Source of the DNA: Hygrocybe punicea
Lineage: Eukaryota > Basidiomycota > Agaricomycetes > Agaricales > Hygrophoraceae
Assembly (NCBI GenBank): GCA_963556145.1
Contig: OY744471.1
Span: 4,395,590 to 4,459,589 of the forward strand
Direction: 5' to 3'
Length of the DNA: 64,000 bases
A model generated the notes under the pieces. The model was given only the letters and a program-made list of their open reading frames with translations. It made no database searches and was not told the DNA's origin. Made by a program: the position numbers and the translations under genes. This document shows positions 8,101-16,960 of the stretch, in pieces. The stretch's first letter is position 1. The number at the start of each line of letters is the position of its first letter.

Positions 8101-10824
8101 CTGTAAGCATGTAATCATTTCGGTAAAATAATTCGGTTTAAGCGGAGTTTGAAATTGCGGATTATAGCGGACTAATGCCTTATTTTGTTCATAAGACTTA
8201 GTTAAAGGAATTGTAGTGGTTTCTTCAAGTTCCATAGGTAAAGTGCATAAATAGGATGTTGAGGCATGGGCAGTAGTAGCTCCTCTGATGTGATTAACTT
8301 GAGAATGGCTTGGTGTGACCATTAGTTCAAATCTGTTTGTCAAATCTTCAGGATTCTTGAATACTAAATATGTACCATCTATTCTTTCATCAATAGAAAC
8401 ATAGTTGCCTCTTTGCCATGGTCTTCCAAGTAATAAATCAAATGGCACTGTCTCTCCTATGTAAAGATTGGCATAGGTAAGGACACCACCACAAGTCAAT
8501 GGAACTTCTGAGACCAATCCTTTTAATGTTCCTTCGCCTCCATTAGCATCATTCATTGTGAGAATTTTTCCTACATCCATAGGTCTTTGGATAATTTCTT
8601 TCCAGACTTTTTTACTAATCACATTTAACTGGGATCCAGTGTCAATGATGGCTTCAATAGGTCTTCTATCACATTCCATCTGAAGCCTGATTAACACTCC
8701 ACGATCCTTGGTTATGAATGAGCTTGCAATGGCAGATACCTTTGCATTCTTTCTCTTGATCATGTCTGTTAATTGCTCAGATAATTCCTTGGAAGAAGCT
8801 AATACTTCACGAACGCGCAGGGTAACTGGTGTGTCAAGGATTTGATTGACAACTTGAGTTTCTCCAATATTGACTGAAATTTCAGATTGTCTGGGAGTGG
8901 GCTTTGGACGAGTTATGGCATTATGTCTTTCAGCCATGATCTTGTTCTTATCTATGTTTGCCTTGTGTCCTTGTATATGAGTCTTGGCTGGCTTTGTTGG
9001 AGAAGGATCTATCATCTCCACATCTGAATCTGTGTCTGAAGGAATATGTATTGGGGCTCTTATATCCATTGGAACAGGTTGTTTTGTATGCAGATCTTCT
9101 GTAGGATGGAATGGGTTTGTCTTCTTGAGAGCAAAAGGTAATGGTGCGGGTACATGTGCTTGAGCTTGCTTCTGTGCTGAAAGAGGGCCGGGTTTGACTG
9201 GGCCTTTAGGAATGGGTGGCAGTACTGTATTAGGCCTTATATTCTCTTTTCCTTTGGCCTTAATACCTGTGGGAGGATATACTCCATCTAATACTTCCTT
9301 CCTTGCTGCACCAATTTTCTGTGGTCCTCTGACTGCAGGCAGGATTTGTATTTCTTCTTCCTTGATTGTAGGTATAGTATATGCTTCAAAATCTTCTTCA
9401 GCATCAGATTGATAGTAATCAGAGAATTGATCTTGTAATACATAGAAGTGTGACTGGACATTGCTGGCCTTTTCAGCTACATGTCTATCAATTGCTTGTA
9501 CAAATGTCTCACCCATATTTCTGCGAATTATTGAGCCATCTGGATAAACAATCCTTCCAAGACCATCCTTGGTTATCTTGCCTGTTTTGAGTAATTCATT
9601 TATTTGGAAACATGTTTGCATTCCATGTCCTTGTCCTCCACAACCATAGCAGGTCATGGGTCCTCTTTGTTCATTGGAAGGAGTAAACGAATTGGTAGGG
9701 GTAAACGAACTAGTAGAAGGGTTTGGTGGAAGGCCAACACTATTGGCAGCTGAGATTTTGAAGGGAGGTCTTTGTGTTTGCTGTGACTGTGCTTGCTTTT
9801 GCTGAGGTTGTTTCAACTCAGGTGGGCTAATACAGTGAGCAATGTCTGGATCTAGCTTCAAGGCTCTATAGTATGCTAGTCCATACTTAATATCATCCAA
9901 AGAAAGCTTTCCCATTTGCTTGATTAAAGACTCTACTTCATTCTGGTGTGATGATGATGTGGAGGTAGACTTCCTGTCTATCCCCTTCCTGCCATTATCT
10001 TTCTTCTCAGTTTCTTTCCTTACTGTCTTCTTAAATAGTTCATCATCTGAATCATATGCCTTGGATTTGAATGCCTTCTTCTTCTTGCTAGCTTTCTTTC
10101 TCTTGATGCAGGCTTCATAGTCACTATCTGTATCATACTCTGATGAATCATCTGTATCAGAGTCTTCTGAAACAGAGTTGTCTAGTCTTCCTGGTATATC
10201 TGAATCTGAATCTGCTAGATTCATGTCAAACCTATTCCTTTCAAATAGAGTTTCTGCAACCTTAATGACATCTTTCATAGGGAATGGAGATGTGACATCT
10301 AAAGGTGTTGATCCAGTGTTGAGACGTGTCTCAATGATATGTCTGAGGTTCTTGTTGATTCCATGCCAGAAGTATGCAGCCTTTTCATCTGCAGAGATCT
10401 TCTTCTTGCTCTCTAACCATCCTGCAATAGTAATGAACCTGCGTTCATATTGCTTCCATTTGGTGAGAGTTCTGATCTGCTTAAGTTTCCAAATGCGTGC
10501 AAGGGTCATGAGATCTCTAACAATGTATCTTGTTTCCTTTAGGGCAGCATCAAAGTAGCGAGTAATATCTTTCTCAAGAGTATTCCAGTCCTGGGATATG
10601 TAACTCTCCAGGGCTTCAATGAGCTTGACTACTTTGGTGGAGCAGTAATCTACAATCCTTTCACATTTCTCTTTATCAGAAACAGCATAGGATTTGCACA
10701 TTTGATTGTAATGCCTTAAGAATCTCTTGACTTCTTCATAGCTTCCTTTGAATTTAGCTGGGGCAGACTTCTGCCCTAGTAGGGGCATCATGTCTGGGGT
10801 ACGAGCACTGGTGCTTGTGGACAT
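4843..10824 (-). CDS. gag: Gypsy-1 gag-protease ORF with a very long disordered extension
   Basis: The ORF encodes 1993 residues and starts at the ATG 47 nt inside the primer binding site. The gag part is about residues 1-300. A CCHC zinc knuckle (CYGCGGQGHGMQTC) lies near 390-403, and the aspartic protease active site DTGSQLN is near 727. Ordinary Ty3/gypsy elements go almost directly from protease to RT. Here about 1150 residues follow, rich in Pro, Ser, Asp and Glu, with a Cys/His patch (CTVCTRHPAHEKC) and a better-ordered, leucine-rich end (about 1830-1993). Part of this extension is encoded by a CpG-rich segment unlike its surroundings. The last 338 nt overlap pol. The role of the extension is not recognised. 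Confidence 0.88.
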   Translation of the reverse strand: MSTSTSARTPDMMPLLGQKSAPAKFKGSYEEVKRFLRHYNQMCKSYAVSDKEKCERIVDYCSTKVVKLIEALESYISQDWNTLEKDITRYFDAALKETRYIVRDLMTLARIWKLKQIRTLTKWKQYERRFITIAGWLESKKKISADEKAAYFWHGINKNLRHIIETRLNTGSTPLDVTSPFPMKDVIKVAETLFERNRFDMNLADSDSDIPGRLDNSVSEDSDTDDSSEYDTDSDYEACIKRKKASKKKKAFKSKAYDSDDELFKKTVRKETEKKDNGRKGIDRKSTSTSSSHQNEVESLIKQMGKLSLDDIKYGLAYYRALKLDPDIAHCISPPELKQPQQKQAQSQQTQRPPFKISAANSVGLPPNPSTSSFTPTNSFTPSNEQRGPMTCYGCGGQGHGMQTCFQINELLKTGKITKDGLGRIVYPDGSIIRRNMGETFVQAIDRHVAEKASNVQSHFYVLQDQFSDYYQSDAEEDFEAYTIPTIKEEEIQILPAVRGPQKIGAARKEVLDGVYPPTGIKAKGKENIRPNTVLPPIPKGPVKPGPLSAQKQAQAHVPAPLPFALKKTNPFHPTEDLHTKQPVPMDIRAPIHIPSDTDSDVEMIDPSPTKPAKTHIQGHKANIDKNKIMAERHNAITRPKPTPRQSEISVNIGETQVVNQILDTPVTLRVREVLASSKELSEQLTDMIKRKNAKVSAIASSFITKDRGVLIRLQMECDRRPIEAIIDTGSQLNVISKKVWKEIIQRPMDVGKILTMNDANGGEGTLKGLVSEVPLTCGGVLTYANLYIGETVPFDLLLGRPWQRGNYVSIDERIDGTYLVFKNPEDLTNRFELMVTPSHSQVNHIRGATTAHASTSYLCTLPMELEETTTIPLTKSYEQNKALVRYNPQFQTPLKPNYFTEMITCLQDKSYLDKDKSEVKGDKSISCFNIPKNAYDGSKLFALSIAHCDDMNNEESEFSKRRKIRNGFSHQGNLDRNCYKNSEEMGETVAMSAAQTPQIPPFMINNHPLPLPVEGIHSNGHPDAGRLITSFLGNSLDYQSPHLSKFLIAATVGYRLSPGIDSLGVPFEHGILLNASLATINSPSVPPSLRMGHLVFQFYPFANPSTEENFSPPPVPPPYIEDFYSFPVTTRDPRTRPGDIIPPLEPPRNPVNLPVTRIPTVGSSVPTITLTGEDDRESLLTNDEARGWSPIEGWEWDYEVGKIPLHLFTDKRLPLQYTERGRRRPSLTTTMPPENTSTLADGTTDLSATTDSNFFHFRGSEVHSTAPTNDIHHSALDISRDLFEHTDRDGYEAGDEGEVEWPGCTVCTRHPAHEKCPDFTSLTKKPSFDDYTAPAATVQLAIRTEPMNGHNAIPDSDLLDVIIPTSPRAPLVASLLESTNYIPANHERSAPAALVYDHGLPPGLNMPLDAHLRDTSPGLINHYPTSAKTPEFVFPADDDWDWPVGQVRYINPVVLEPPRMLYNHAEVNYAFPPPPHAELGREPISRPPSDPDLLSDVSNHATPGSDVGNIWFPATSYLPTPPFTPFNSSENFVPLVSSSPSMSFDDLYGDLEYSPKSPIFEEILPDLNNNSDNYLYSSNKYIDIKNTSMSVDSQSSSSVYSGSDSENKAVKILSPKPDPLTIIIPHTTSINSSLPQPYQEPGSRTRPISVSSSEDINSSSDESMDTDSDEELEWFAWTRSDSPDSEAITEFNSDLSQAIEEAQQPLDSPPGLISLSPTPPPLEDIPLLQLPPVSDNTWSLPEGEEINTPSDEYARLPFDRANALNAGERISPLFPSKDPRSPFSVRSGPLYPESNLLTQLRMEAPPIRPQSPIQVYSFTISNAGSSHQDLAAARILTAEPDHMSTFDVHISFLKAIRGSLVEGIRRIGFKLATPDWRALINERPSNDPVRYYFNHKCLLFRFLEEGVSEGLPEPATEHFRPLHFTESNPLLEEEEITFLKNSSIIFRSNRRMLLSDAINAVLDMRFRRPEAVADLLKEGYFDPPKYHKSTIT
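6300..7445 (-). other. CpG-rich segment inside the CpG-poor Gypsy-1 ORF
   Basis: CG dinucleotides are frequent here and rare on both sides, with fairly sharp changes near 6300 and 7445. The reading frame runs through unbroken (about residues 1129-1512 of the gag ORF). It could be a segment picked up by recombination or capture, or a region spared methylation-driven decay. Confidence 0.6.
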
Positions 10825-10870
10825 TGTGTATTAGAGGTATAGAAATGCTTGGGTTATTTAAATTTAAAAT

Positions 10871-10887
10871 CCTCGCGGTGGGCTCCA
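10871..10887 (-). promoter_or_regulatory. Gypsy-1 primer binding site
   Basis: On the minus strand, TGGAGCCCACCGCGAGG begins 4 nt after the LTR end. The same 17 bases form the primer binding site of Gypsy-2 (53298-53314). The 3' end of the primer tRNA should be its complement; which tRNA this is could not be decided. Confidence 0.85.
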
Positions 10888-11324
10888 ATTTTGTTATGTG
10901 AATGTTTGTTTCACCAAGAATTACCGGAGTTGACTTTGTTCAGGTACCTTCTTGTTGTTCGTGGGTTTTTAATATTTAAATAACCTATCAGGAAGGGGTT
11001 TGTGGGTATATGTACTATATGAATCAATAGAATGTAATAGTGAGGTCTCTTCAATTAAGAATTGAGACTTTGAGTAGGTATGAATAGCAATTGGGTGTGT
11101 GATGTACTGAAAATACTAATATTCACTACTGGAATATAAAAATATGAACTAATGAATACTGATAACAATATTCACCAGTTGAATATGGACAGTTTTGGCT
11201 ACAGGGCCTATTCAATCAAGAGTATCTCTGGGTATTATAATATCTGACTTAAATCCGAAGCTTCAAACGCACATTGGCTACTAGTTCAGGGATATCTTTA
11301 ATACCTTTTGAATACTCTGTTTTG

Positions 11325-11394
11325 TTTAGGATGAAACCTTAACCTTAGACGTGTATCTATTTAGGATGAAACCTTAACCTTAGAAATGTATCTA
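11325..11394 (-). repeat. 35-bp tandem repeat, two units, in the Gypsy-1 LTR
   Basis: TTTAGGATGAAACCTTAACC starts each unit (11325 and 11360), and the copies differ at a few positions. They lie downstream of the TATA box, in the putative R-U5 part. Confidence 0.8.
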
Positions 11395-11636
11395 GCTGAC
11401 TAATGCTGACTAATGAATTGATTGAACTGAGTGAACTGGGTGAATTCTCCTTGATGACAAGGGGAACTCAGAGAATGATAGAATAAGAGTGAACTAGACT
11501 GGATTGCAAGCACTAGCTACTACAATGAGTAACTACTAGTACTAAGAGAATGAGGGATCACACTGTGTGAACCCAACTGAGAGTGACTACTGAGTGGTGA
11601 GGGGGGAAATCCTACTGACTACTGGAATTTGGGGGC

Positions 11637-11647
11637 CCTATTTATAC
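11637..11647 (-). promoter_or_regulatory. Gypsy-1 LTR TATA box
   Basis: TATAAATAGGG on the minus strand, about one third of the way into the LTR from its outer end. It is correctly oriented to start the element transcript a few tens of bases further on. Confidence 0.65.
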
Positions 11648-11653
11648 TGTTGG

Positions 11654-11800
11654 AGAACAATGGGGGACTGAGAACAATGGGAAAGTGAGAACAATAGGAC
11701 TGAGTCATGAGAACAATGGATGGCATCAAAGAGGCTGTGAACAATGGGCTCTATCTCCATTTGGACTGTTTAGAACAATAGACTGCTCAGAACAATAGAC
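11654..11800. repeat. Seven GAACAATRG motifs upstream of the Gypsy-1 TATA box
   Basis: The motif starts near 11654, 11671, 11697, 11710, 11739, 11773 and 11791 on the plus strand. This is the U3 side of the promoter for the minus-strand transcript. Such clusters often bind a regulator or show that short repeats have expanded; no binding protein is known to me. Confidence 0.6.
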
Positions 11801-11981
11801 CATTGTCTTTATGTAAGCAGAATATCACAATCACTCTCTGATGCATCCTATCTTATCATTATCTTATCATCCTCTTGTTCACATCTTATCTAATCATTTC
11901 CCATTATCTAGCTGAGCCGCTTTTGATCAATACAAGTAAACAAGATTTGTAATCAATCCATTATTGCTAATATAGGTAACA

Positions 11982-12215
11982 ATGCTAGTTGGGCTTGTCT
12001 CCTTGCACGCGCAATACAGAGAAATATATAATAAATACTAATGAGTGGGGGATGTGCCTCTGTGCACCATACATAAACGGCTAGGTCTGGGCATTACTAG
12101 TGAAGCCATAATAAATGATATAAAGGTAAGCATATATGCTATTTGTGTCTGTTCACTAGCATGCGTAATGTGGAAAGGCATAGAATGGGTACTAATGAGT
12201 GTAGGTGTGCATCCA
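11982..12215. other. Imperfect duplication next to the LTR, no gene
   Basis: A stretch near 11990-12090 resembles one near 12145-12245 in the same direction. Both contain GCAYGCGYAAT and TACTAATGAGTG. It looks like an old diverged tandem duplication. No gene is seen. Confidence 0.4.
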
Positions 12216-12996
12216 TAGTGTTGCACTTAAATATCTAAGTCCGTGGTCCGATGGTAAACCCATGACATTACACCCAAAAACACTTGGGGTCATGACAGCG
12301 GCTGTCCTGTGTCTGTTGGCATTGGATGGCTTGGTGCAGCAGCAGAAGCTGCTGCTGCCGGCACTTCTCTTTGGGTGGTGGTATGGCCGCGGTGGTGTTG
12401 CTGCCATGGCTGCTGCTGCTGGTGTTGCTGCTGCTGCCGGCGTTGCTGCTGCTGTTGCAGGTGCTTCTGCTGCTGATGGCCATTGCCATCGTTGTCATTG
12501 CCATTGCTGTTGCCATTGTTGTTGTTGACGTTGCCATTGCCATTGTTGTTGTTGGCATTGGGATCCATGTTGTGCCGGGTGGTGTGCTCGCGATGTGGTC
12601 GCGGTCAAGTTTCCTGTAACAGATAATATTAGTAAAGTTAAAGAAAATATTGAAACTTACCTTGGTGAACACAACACAATGTTGGCAATGTTGTCAACCT
12701 GCGTTGATGTTGCCATGACCATGTTGCGTGAAAGCTACAATGGTCACATGATACCATTTAACACGAAATAGTAAGTAAAGAAATACGAAAAACAAATGAA
12801 ATAAATACCTTAAAAATATCCACGTTCGTGGTTTGGACGTGGTTTGGAGCCGTTCAGGAAATCCGGCGGGCATCCAAACCTGGAACTGAACCCGCAGTCC
12901 AGTTCAGCATTTGGCTGAACTTAGACTGAACCCCGGGTTCAGTTCGGGGTTTGAACCGGGTTTGGCTAGGTTCGGAACCGAACTACGGCAACACTA
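12216..12996. mobile_element. Probable non-autonomous hAT fragment
   Basis: The right end, read inward, is TAGTGTTGCCGTAGTTCGG, nearly the terminus of the hAT element at 39173-41303. A left TAGTGTTGC lies at 12216. In between is a GCT/GTT trinucleotide array like the one inside that element. The flanking 8-mers do not match, so the left limit is uncertain. Confidence 0.4.
12330..12570. repeat. GCT/GTT trinucleotide-rich array
   Basis: Imperfect GCTGCTGCTG and GTTGTTGTT runs with CATTGC interruptions. Open frames on both strands are by-products of the repeat. Similar arrays occur at 40050-40830. Confidence 0.8.
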
Positions 12997-13535
12997 ATGA
13001 GGATGATGGATCACATTGGAGGTGAGGGGAGCAGCAGGAGCCATGCATCCTCCCACTGCCCTAGGTATGCTCATTTTATTCTCTAGTACTAACTACACAA
13101 AAAAATGAATGGTGAAGCCACGGGGTCACCACCAGCAGCAGGGACCAGGTCCCCACCCTCAGTGAACACCTTGCGACCATGCAGCCTGGCATCAATTGAT
13201 GTCAGGGCTATGTTTACAAGGTTACAGTGGGGTGGGTGCCTCACCAATGCGTGGATACAGACAAATTTAAATATTTACCATAAGATACTGAGTTTCCTAG
13301 ATAGATCAGATAGGTACAATAATATATTGTGAATTTTTTGTGTAAAATATGTGATAATACTAAAATTGAGTGTCCAAACCATTCATGAACCCGGTTCAGG
13401 CCCTGAAAAAAAAAATCAAATGGTTCAGGGCGGTTCAGGTTCAGTTCATGTGAAATCCTGAACTGAACTCCGGGTTCAGTTCAGGGTTCAGCCAAAATGG
13501 GTCTGAACTGGACTGAACTGAACTTTGGTAGCACC
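12997..13535. repeat. Diverged hAT end region rich in GGTTCAGTTC repeats
   Basis: From about 13370 the sequence is full of complementary GGTTCAG and CTGAACC blocks. It ends near 13535 in a diverged form of the hAT terminus (inward GCTACCAAAGTTCAGTTC against GTTGCCGAAGTTCAGTTC). 12997-13370 holds a CATCAATTGATG palindrome (13190-13201) and no gene. Confidence 0.45.
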
Positions 13536-15832
13536 GCAATGGGTGCAGTTTGGTACCCATCACTGGGATGGGGGCAGTTACCACAGGTACAGGCCTGTTT
13601 TACCTCATGCAAGCATGCCGCAACATCAATTGATGTTGGTGTGGTAAATCTGTTGTAGATGCGGGTTCTTGGTGGCTTCAGAACTATATAAGAAGTAATG
13701 ATCCTAACCAGAGGGTGTCAGCATAGAAGTGACAGTGGATAAGTCAGTGTCGGGAATAATAGTAATGGAAGTGGAAATGGAAGTAAAAGTAAAGCCGCCG
13801 TGTAAAACTGGACTAATAACGACGAATCCGATGATGAACGGAGTGAAAACGGACAAATAATGAAGAACCCGACGATGCCGACGATGTCAGGTACGGCAGG
13901 TCGGGTCGGGTCGGGTCGGAATCAATGAACGAATATACGGGAACAACGATAAAGATGACAAAGTGGACTATAAAAAGCTAAGGGTCTACGTGGACGAGCA
14001 TTTGAAGGGATTAAAATGTGCTTCTGACTATGAGGGAAATGGGGACTAATGGTATCTCTTTTTGTATGGTTGTCAGGGACCGTTTTTATAGTACAGGAGT
14101 GGGTAGTCTACTTTCGGACTTGTCTACTTTGGCCGATGGGAACTACAAAGAGAAGTTGGAATGGGGATGTGAAGAGGGGGTTGCAAAGCGACAGTGACAG
14201 GGAAATGGAGAGGAATGCAAATATAAAAAGATAAAGATGTAAAACGTCAAGTTTATCTCCAAGAGGATGAGGGGACACATATATTGGGCAAGTCCGACGT
14301 CGGGAATCGAGTCTGATGAGATCCATCTCCTGGAATTGGAACTCTGAGGCGTTTGGGGCTGCTGGATTTAGCCCAAAAGCGGCCGTCACAAAGTGGCATA
14401 CGTCGGGTCACATTGGTCACATTGGGTCACGTCACGTCGGGTTATGTCGGGTTGGAATGGGGATCGATTGGAGGCATTGGGTTCGTCCGGATTCGTGATA
14501 TATTGATGATATGGACTCAGAGAGACGTCGAGTCTCTACACCGTCTGTATCTGTGATGAAATCCATATCCGTATCTGTATCTGTATCCATGGCTTGGGTA
14601 CAGATATTGATGGAGATGGATACAGATAGTCTCAGATGTATCCAGGGAGTATCTGTGCAATAGCCTACCTGTACCTGCAACCCGTGCAGGTTCCCCGTAC
14701 CCATGCCATTGCCTAGTGATTGCACAGACCAAAAATAAATGTAGTAGACAAGCAGAGGTCATGGTTCTGTCACCAGGCTATATCTGTTTCTGTTTCTGTT
14801 TCTGTTTCTGTTGTCTCTCTTTTTCTGTCTTGAATATGTCCCTCAATTTGTCAGTGTTTTTTCATGAGCAGTCATATCACTTGCATTTGGTTTCTTTTCA
14901 TGCTTCTGAGATTATTGTTTATATTTTTCCCTCTTTGTAGCTAGCTAGCTAACTGTTTAGATGTCAGAAGTAGTGGCTGGCATTATTTACACTTATGTAT
15001 AGAAAACAGAAACAAAGGCTTCAATTATGGGGTGGAGAAAACTTGACAAACAAGGTAATTACTGTAAGCCCAGCAAATTGTAACAATTGAGTGTGATGGT
15101 GTGACCTTACCAATTTGGTATTTTCATAACAATTATTGCCTATCATGACATGTGTGGGGTCAGGCACTGTACCTAGAGCTATAGCAAAATTTTTACACTA
15201 TGACAGGCATTGAAAAATACCTCACTCAACTCACCAAAGAAGAGTATGGTGAGCTCTTGAATTTGTGGATGAGACTGGATGTGCATTGGACAACAAGACA
15301 GAACAGTTTGTGTACAGTCATTACTTGATATCATGCTGTTAACACTATTCTAGGTTAAATTTCTTGTGCCAATCTTGCCAAGTCTCTTTTTTTCTCTTAA
15401 ATAATGACAAGGTATTGACAAAACACTTAGAGGCAGAAGGTGCCATTGCTGTAGCCCAGTTTTTAGTGAACCCAATTCAGCTGTGATGTGACAGTCGGAA
15501 ATGTAACAATTTGGTCTTACTGTAATGTGAATTTTTCAGGAGATAACAATACAATTGACCTGTGTGATATGGCAAATCATTATAATTAGTGAGCTTACAG
15601 TACAGTTTACCCATTACATGAGACAACTGACAAACTATGCAATGCCCCACAAAATTAAGTATCTAAAGTTCATTATATAGTAGAGTACAATGTTTCTGAG
15701 CAATAATAGCCAAGAAGAATAATGTTGTTGAGGGTACTGAAGGTGAAAGTTGCAGAAATCTTGAAAATGCATATCTGTCACTTGGGACACCTTATTCAAA
15801 CTTTTTTTGCTTTCTAGCATTCTCCTGGGCTC
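13536..15832. other. Gene-poor stretch with microsatellites
   Basis: No convincing gene. It holds an 18-bp perfect palindrome CAACATCAATTGATGTTG (13621-13638), GGTCG repeats (13899-13919), GTATCT repeats near 14563-14588 and TTTCTG repeats near 14783-14812. The part after about 15180 may be decayed gag of the following Gypsy-3 copy, but no zinc knuckle was found. Confidence 0.45.
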
Positions 15833-16329
15833 TTGGATGTGAGATCAAATATCTGTGGTTGGGATGGAGTTGGAAAAATAGAGAGCAGTCTGCATACTCC
15901 AGCACAGGATGTAGGCTGCGTTGAACCTGACTGTGCACTTCCAGAAGTAAATGTCAATGCATCCACTCTCTCTAATGATTCCTTAACAATTTCCCTTTAT
16001 CATTCTTCTGTCCTTATCGTTATCCTTGTTGATTGTGGATCAATGCATTGTTTCATTGATCCAGAATTCTGCTCCTTCACAATCTCCCTGTTTTCCCACT
16101 GCTCCAAAATGTCTCTGCTTGTTTGATGGTTCCTATGGTGGAATCATCAACAAATCTGTATCTATTTCTGTCCATTTCCCTACTGGTGAAATTCTACTCT
16201 TAGAATTTTTGGTCACTCCATTGGATCTGTCTGTCTCAGCAGTTCTTGGATATAGCTGGCTTGCCAAATACAATCCATTGATTGACTGGGTTGAGCATAG
16301 CATCAAATTCCATTCTTCTGATTCCACGC
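15833..16329 (+). pseudogene. Gypsy-3 protease remnant
   Basis: In successive frames one reads VDCGSMHCFIDPEF, the aspartic protease active-site region with DCG in place of DSG, then VHFPTG, EFLVTPLDLS and GYSWLAKYNPLIDW, typical of the protease-RT linker in fungal Ty3 elements. A frameshift separates the two parts near 16100. The frame stops at the insertion point of the LTR element at 16330 and continues at 18261 if that element and one target-site copy are removed. Confidence 0.8.
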
Positions 16330-16487
16330 TGGAGTGGTACCGAGGTACCACTCCGGGGGCTCACGCAGGACTCGAGAGGAAGTCGACTGGATAGGATGGA
16401 TGATGGACTGACTACTACATCAGGAAGGCTACTAACTAGGTCAACCGTGGGAGCCTGGTCACGTGACTGGCAGGTCCCACTACTCCA
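16330..16487 (-). repeat. LTR (3' copy) of the non-autonomous element
   Basis: 158 bp, TGGAGT...ACTCCA. The plus-strand left end can fold as a hairpin, because GGAGTGGTAC is followed 4 nt later by its complement GTACCACTCC. It is identical by eye to 18103-18260. Confidence 0.92.
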
Positions 16488-16490
16488 AGT

Positions 16491-16503
16491 GCCCCTTTTT
16501 CTC
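16491..16503 (-). promoter_or_regulatory. Polypurine tract of the non-autonomous LTR element
   Basis: GAGAAAAAGGGGC on the minus strand, 3 nt from the 3' LTR. Its position and purine content fit the plus-strand primer of reverse transcription and set the orientation of the element. Confidence 0.65.
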
Positions 16504-16960
16504 ATGGCGACGCCCTCGTCGCCAACTGCTACAGAAAAGAACACAAAACAAACAAAACTGACCAAAAAACTCTCAAGCCACAACTCCCAGTCCCTCAGAA
16601 TGCCTCGAATCAAGGCTGGGGCCTTATATCGTGAAGCGGGAAGTTGTCCTCGCGCAGGGGGCGGTAGATGACCAGACTATACAAGACTCTCCTCAAACTC
16701 AATACTCTTCGAATGCCTTCCTTGCAAGGTTAGGGCTTACGACACAAGATCCAAAATCGCGCGAATTGCTCTGGCAAGTACTCAGTGCAGCATGGAAGTT
16801 CTGGTGATCGAAAATGTAATGGTGTTGGTGGAACTAGGTGAACAGGTGTGAACAAGTGTAGTGACGGCTCGTAGGTAGACTTTAATTGACATCCAGCAGG
16901 TGGGGGAACAGGGGGATAGGGCTATAAAGCTATAATAAGCGGTGGGGACATAGGGTTGTA

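Larger units (their letters stand above)
1..11981 (-). mobile_element. Gypsy-1: Ty3/gypsy LTR retrotransposon, 3' end beyond window
   Basis: Reading on the minus strand, the element runs from its 5' LTR (10892-11981) through a primer binding site, a gag-protease ORF and an RT-RNaseH-integrase ORF to the left edge of the window. The order PR-RT-RH-IN is that of Ty3/gypsy (Metaviridae) elements. No copy of the LTR is found in 1-731, so the 3' LTR should lie to the left. Both long ORFs are free of stop codons, although most of the element is visibly poor in CpG. This suggests a copy that is still, or was until recently, under coding constraint in a methylated genome. Gypsy-2 at 52454 is a relative with the same primer binding site. 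Confidence 0.93.
10892..11981 (-). repeat. Gypsy-1 5' LTR (about 1090 bp)
   Basis: The edges are TGTTA at 10892 and TAACA at 11981, a 5-bp terminal inverted repeat of the TG...CA type. The inner edge is fixed by the primer binding site 4 nt away; the outer edge is inferred from the terminal repeat alone because the second LTR is not in the window. It contains a TATA box, a 35-bp tandem repeat and a cluster of short GAACAAT motifs. Confidence 0.75.

Noticed and set aside
12205..12672. Overlapping open frames on both strands (poly-Ala, poly-Gln, poly-Leu proteins)
   Set aside because: All come from the GCT/GTT trinucleotide array; no domain, no start context, several frames open at once.
16505..16523. 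TGGCGACGCCCTCG as a plus-strand primer binding site for the small LTR element
   Set aside because: It is 17 nt away from the LTR, and the opposite orientation offers both an adjacent purine tract and a closer primer site.
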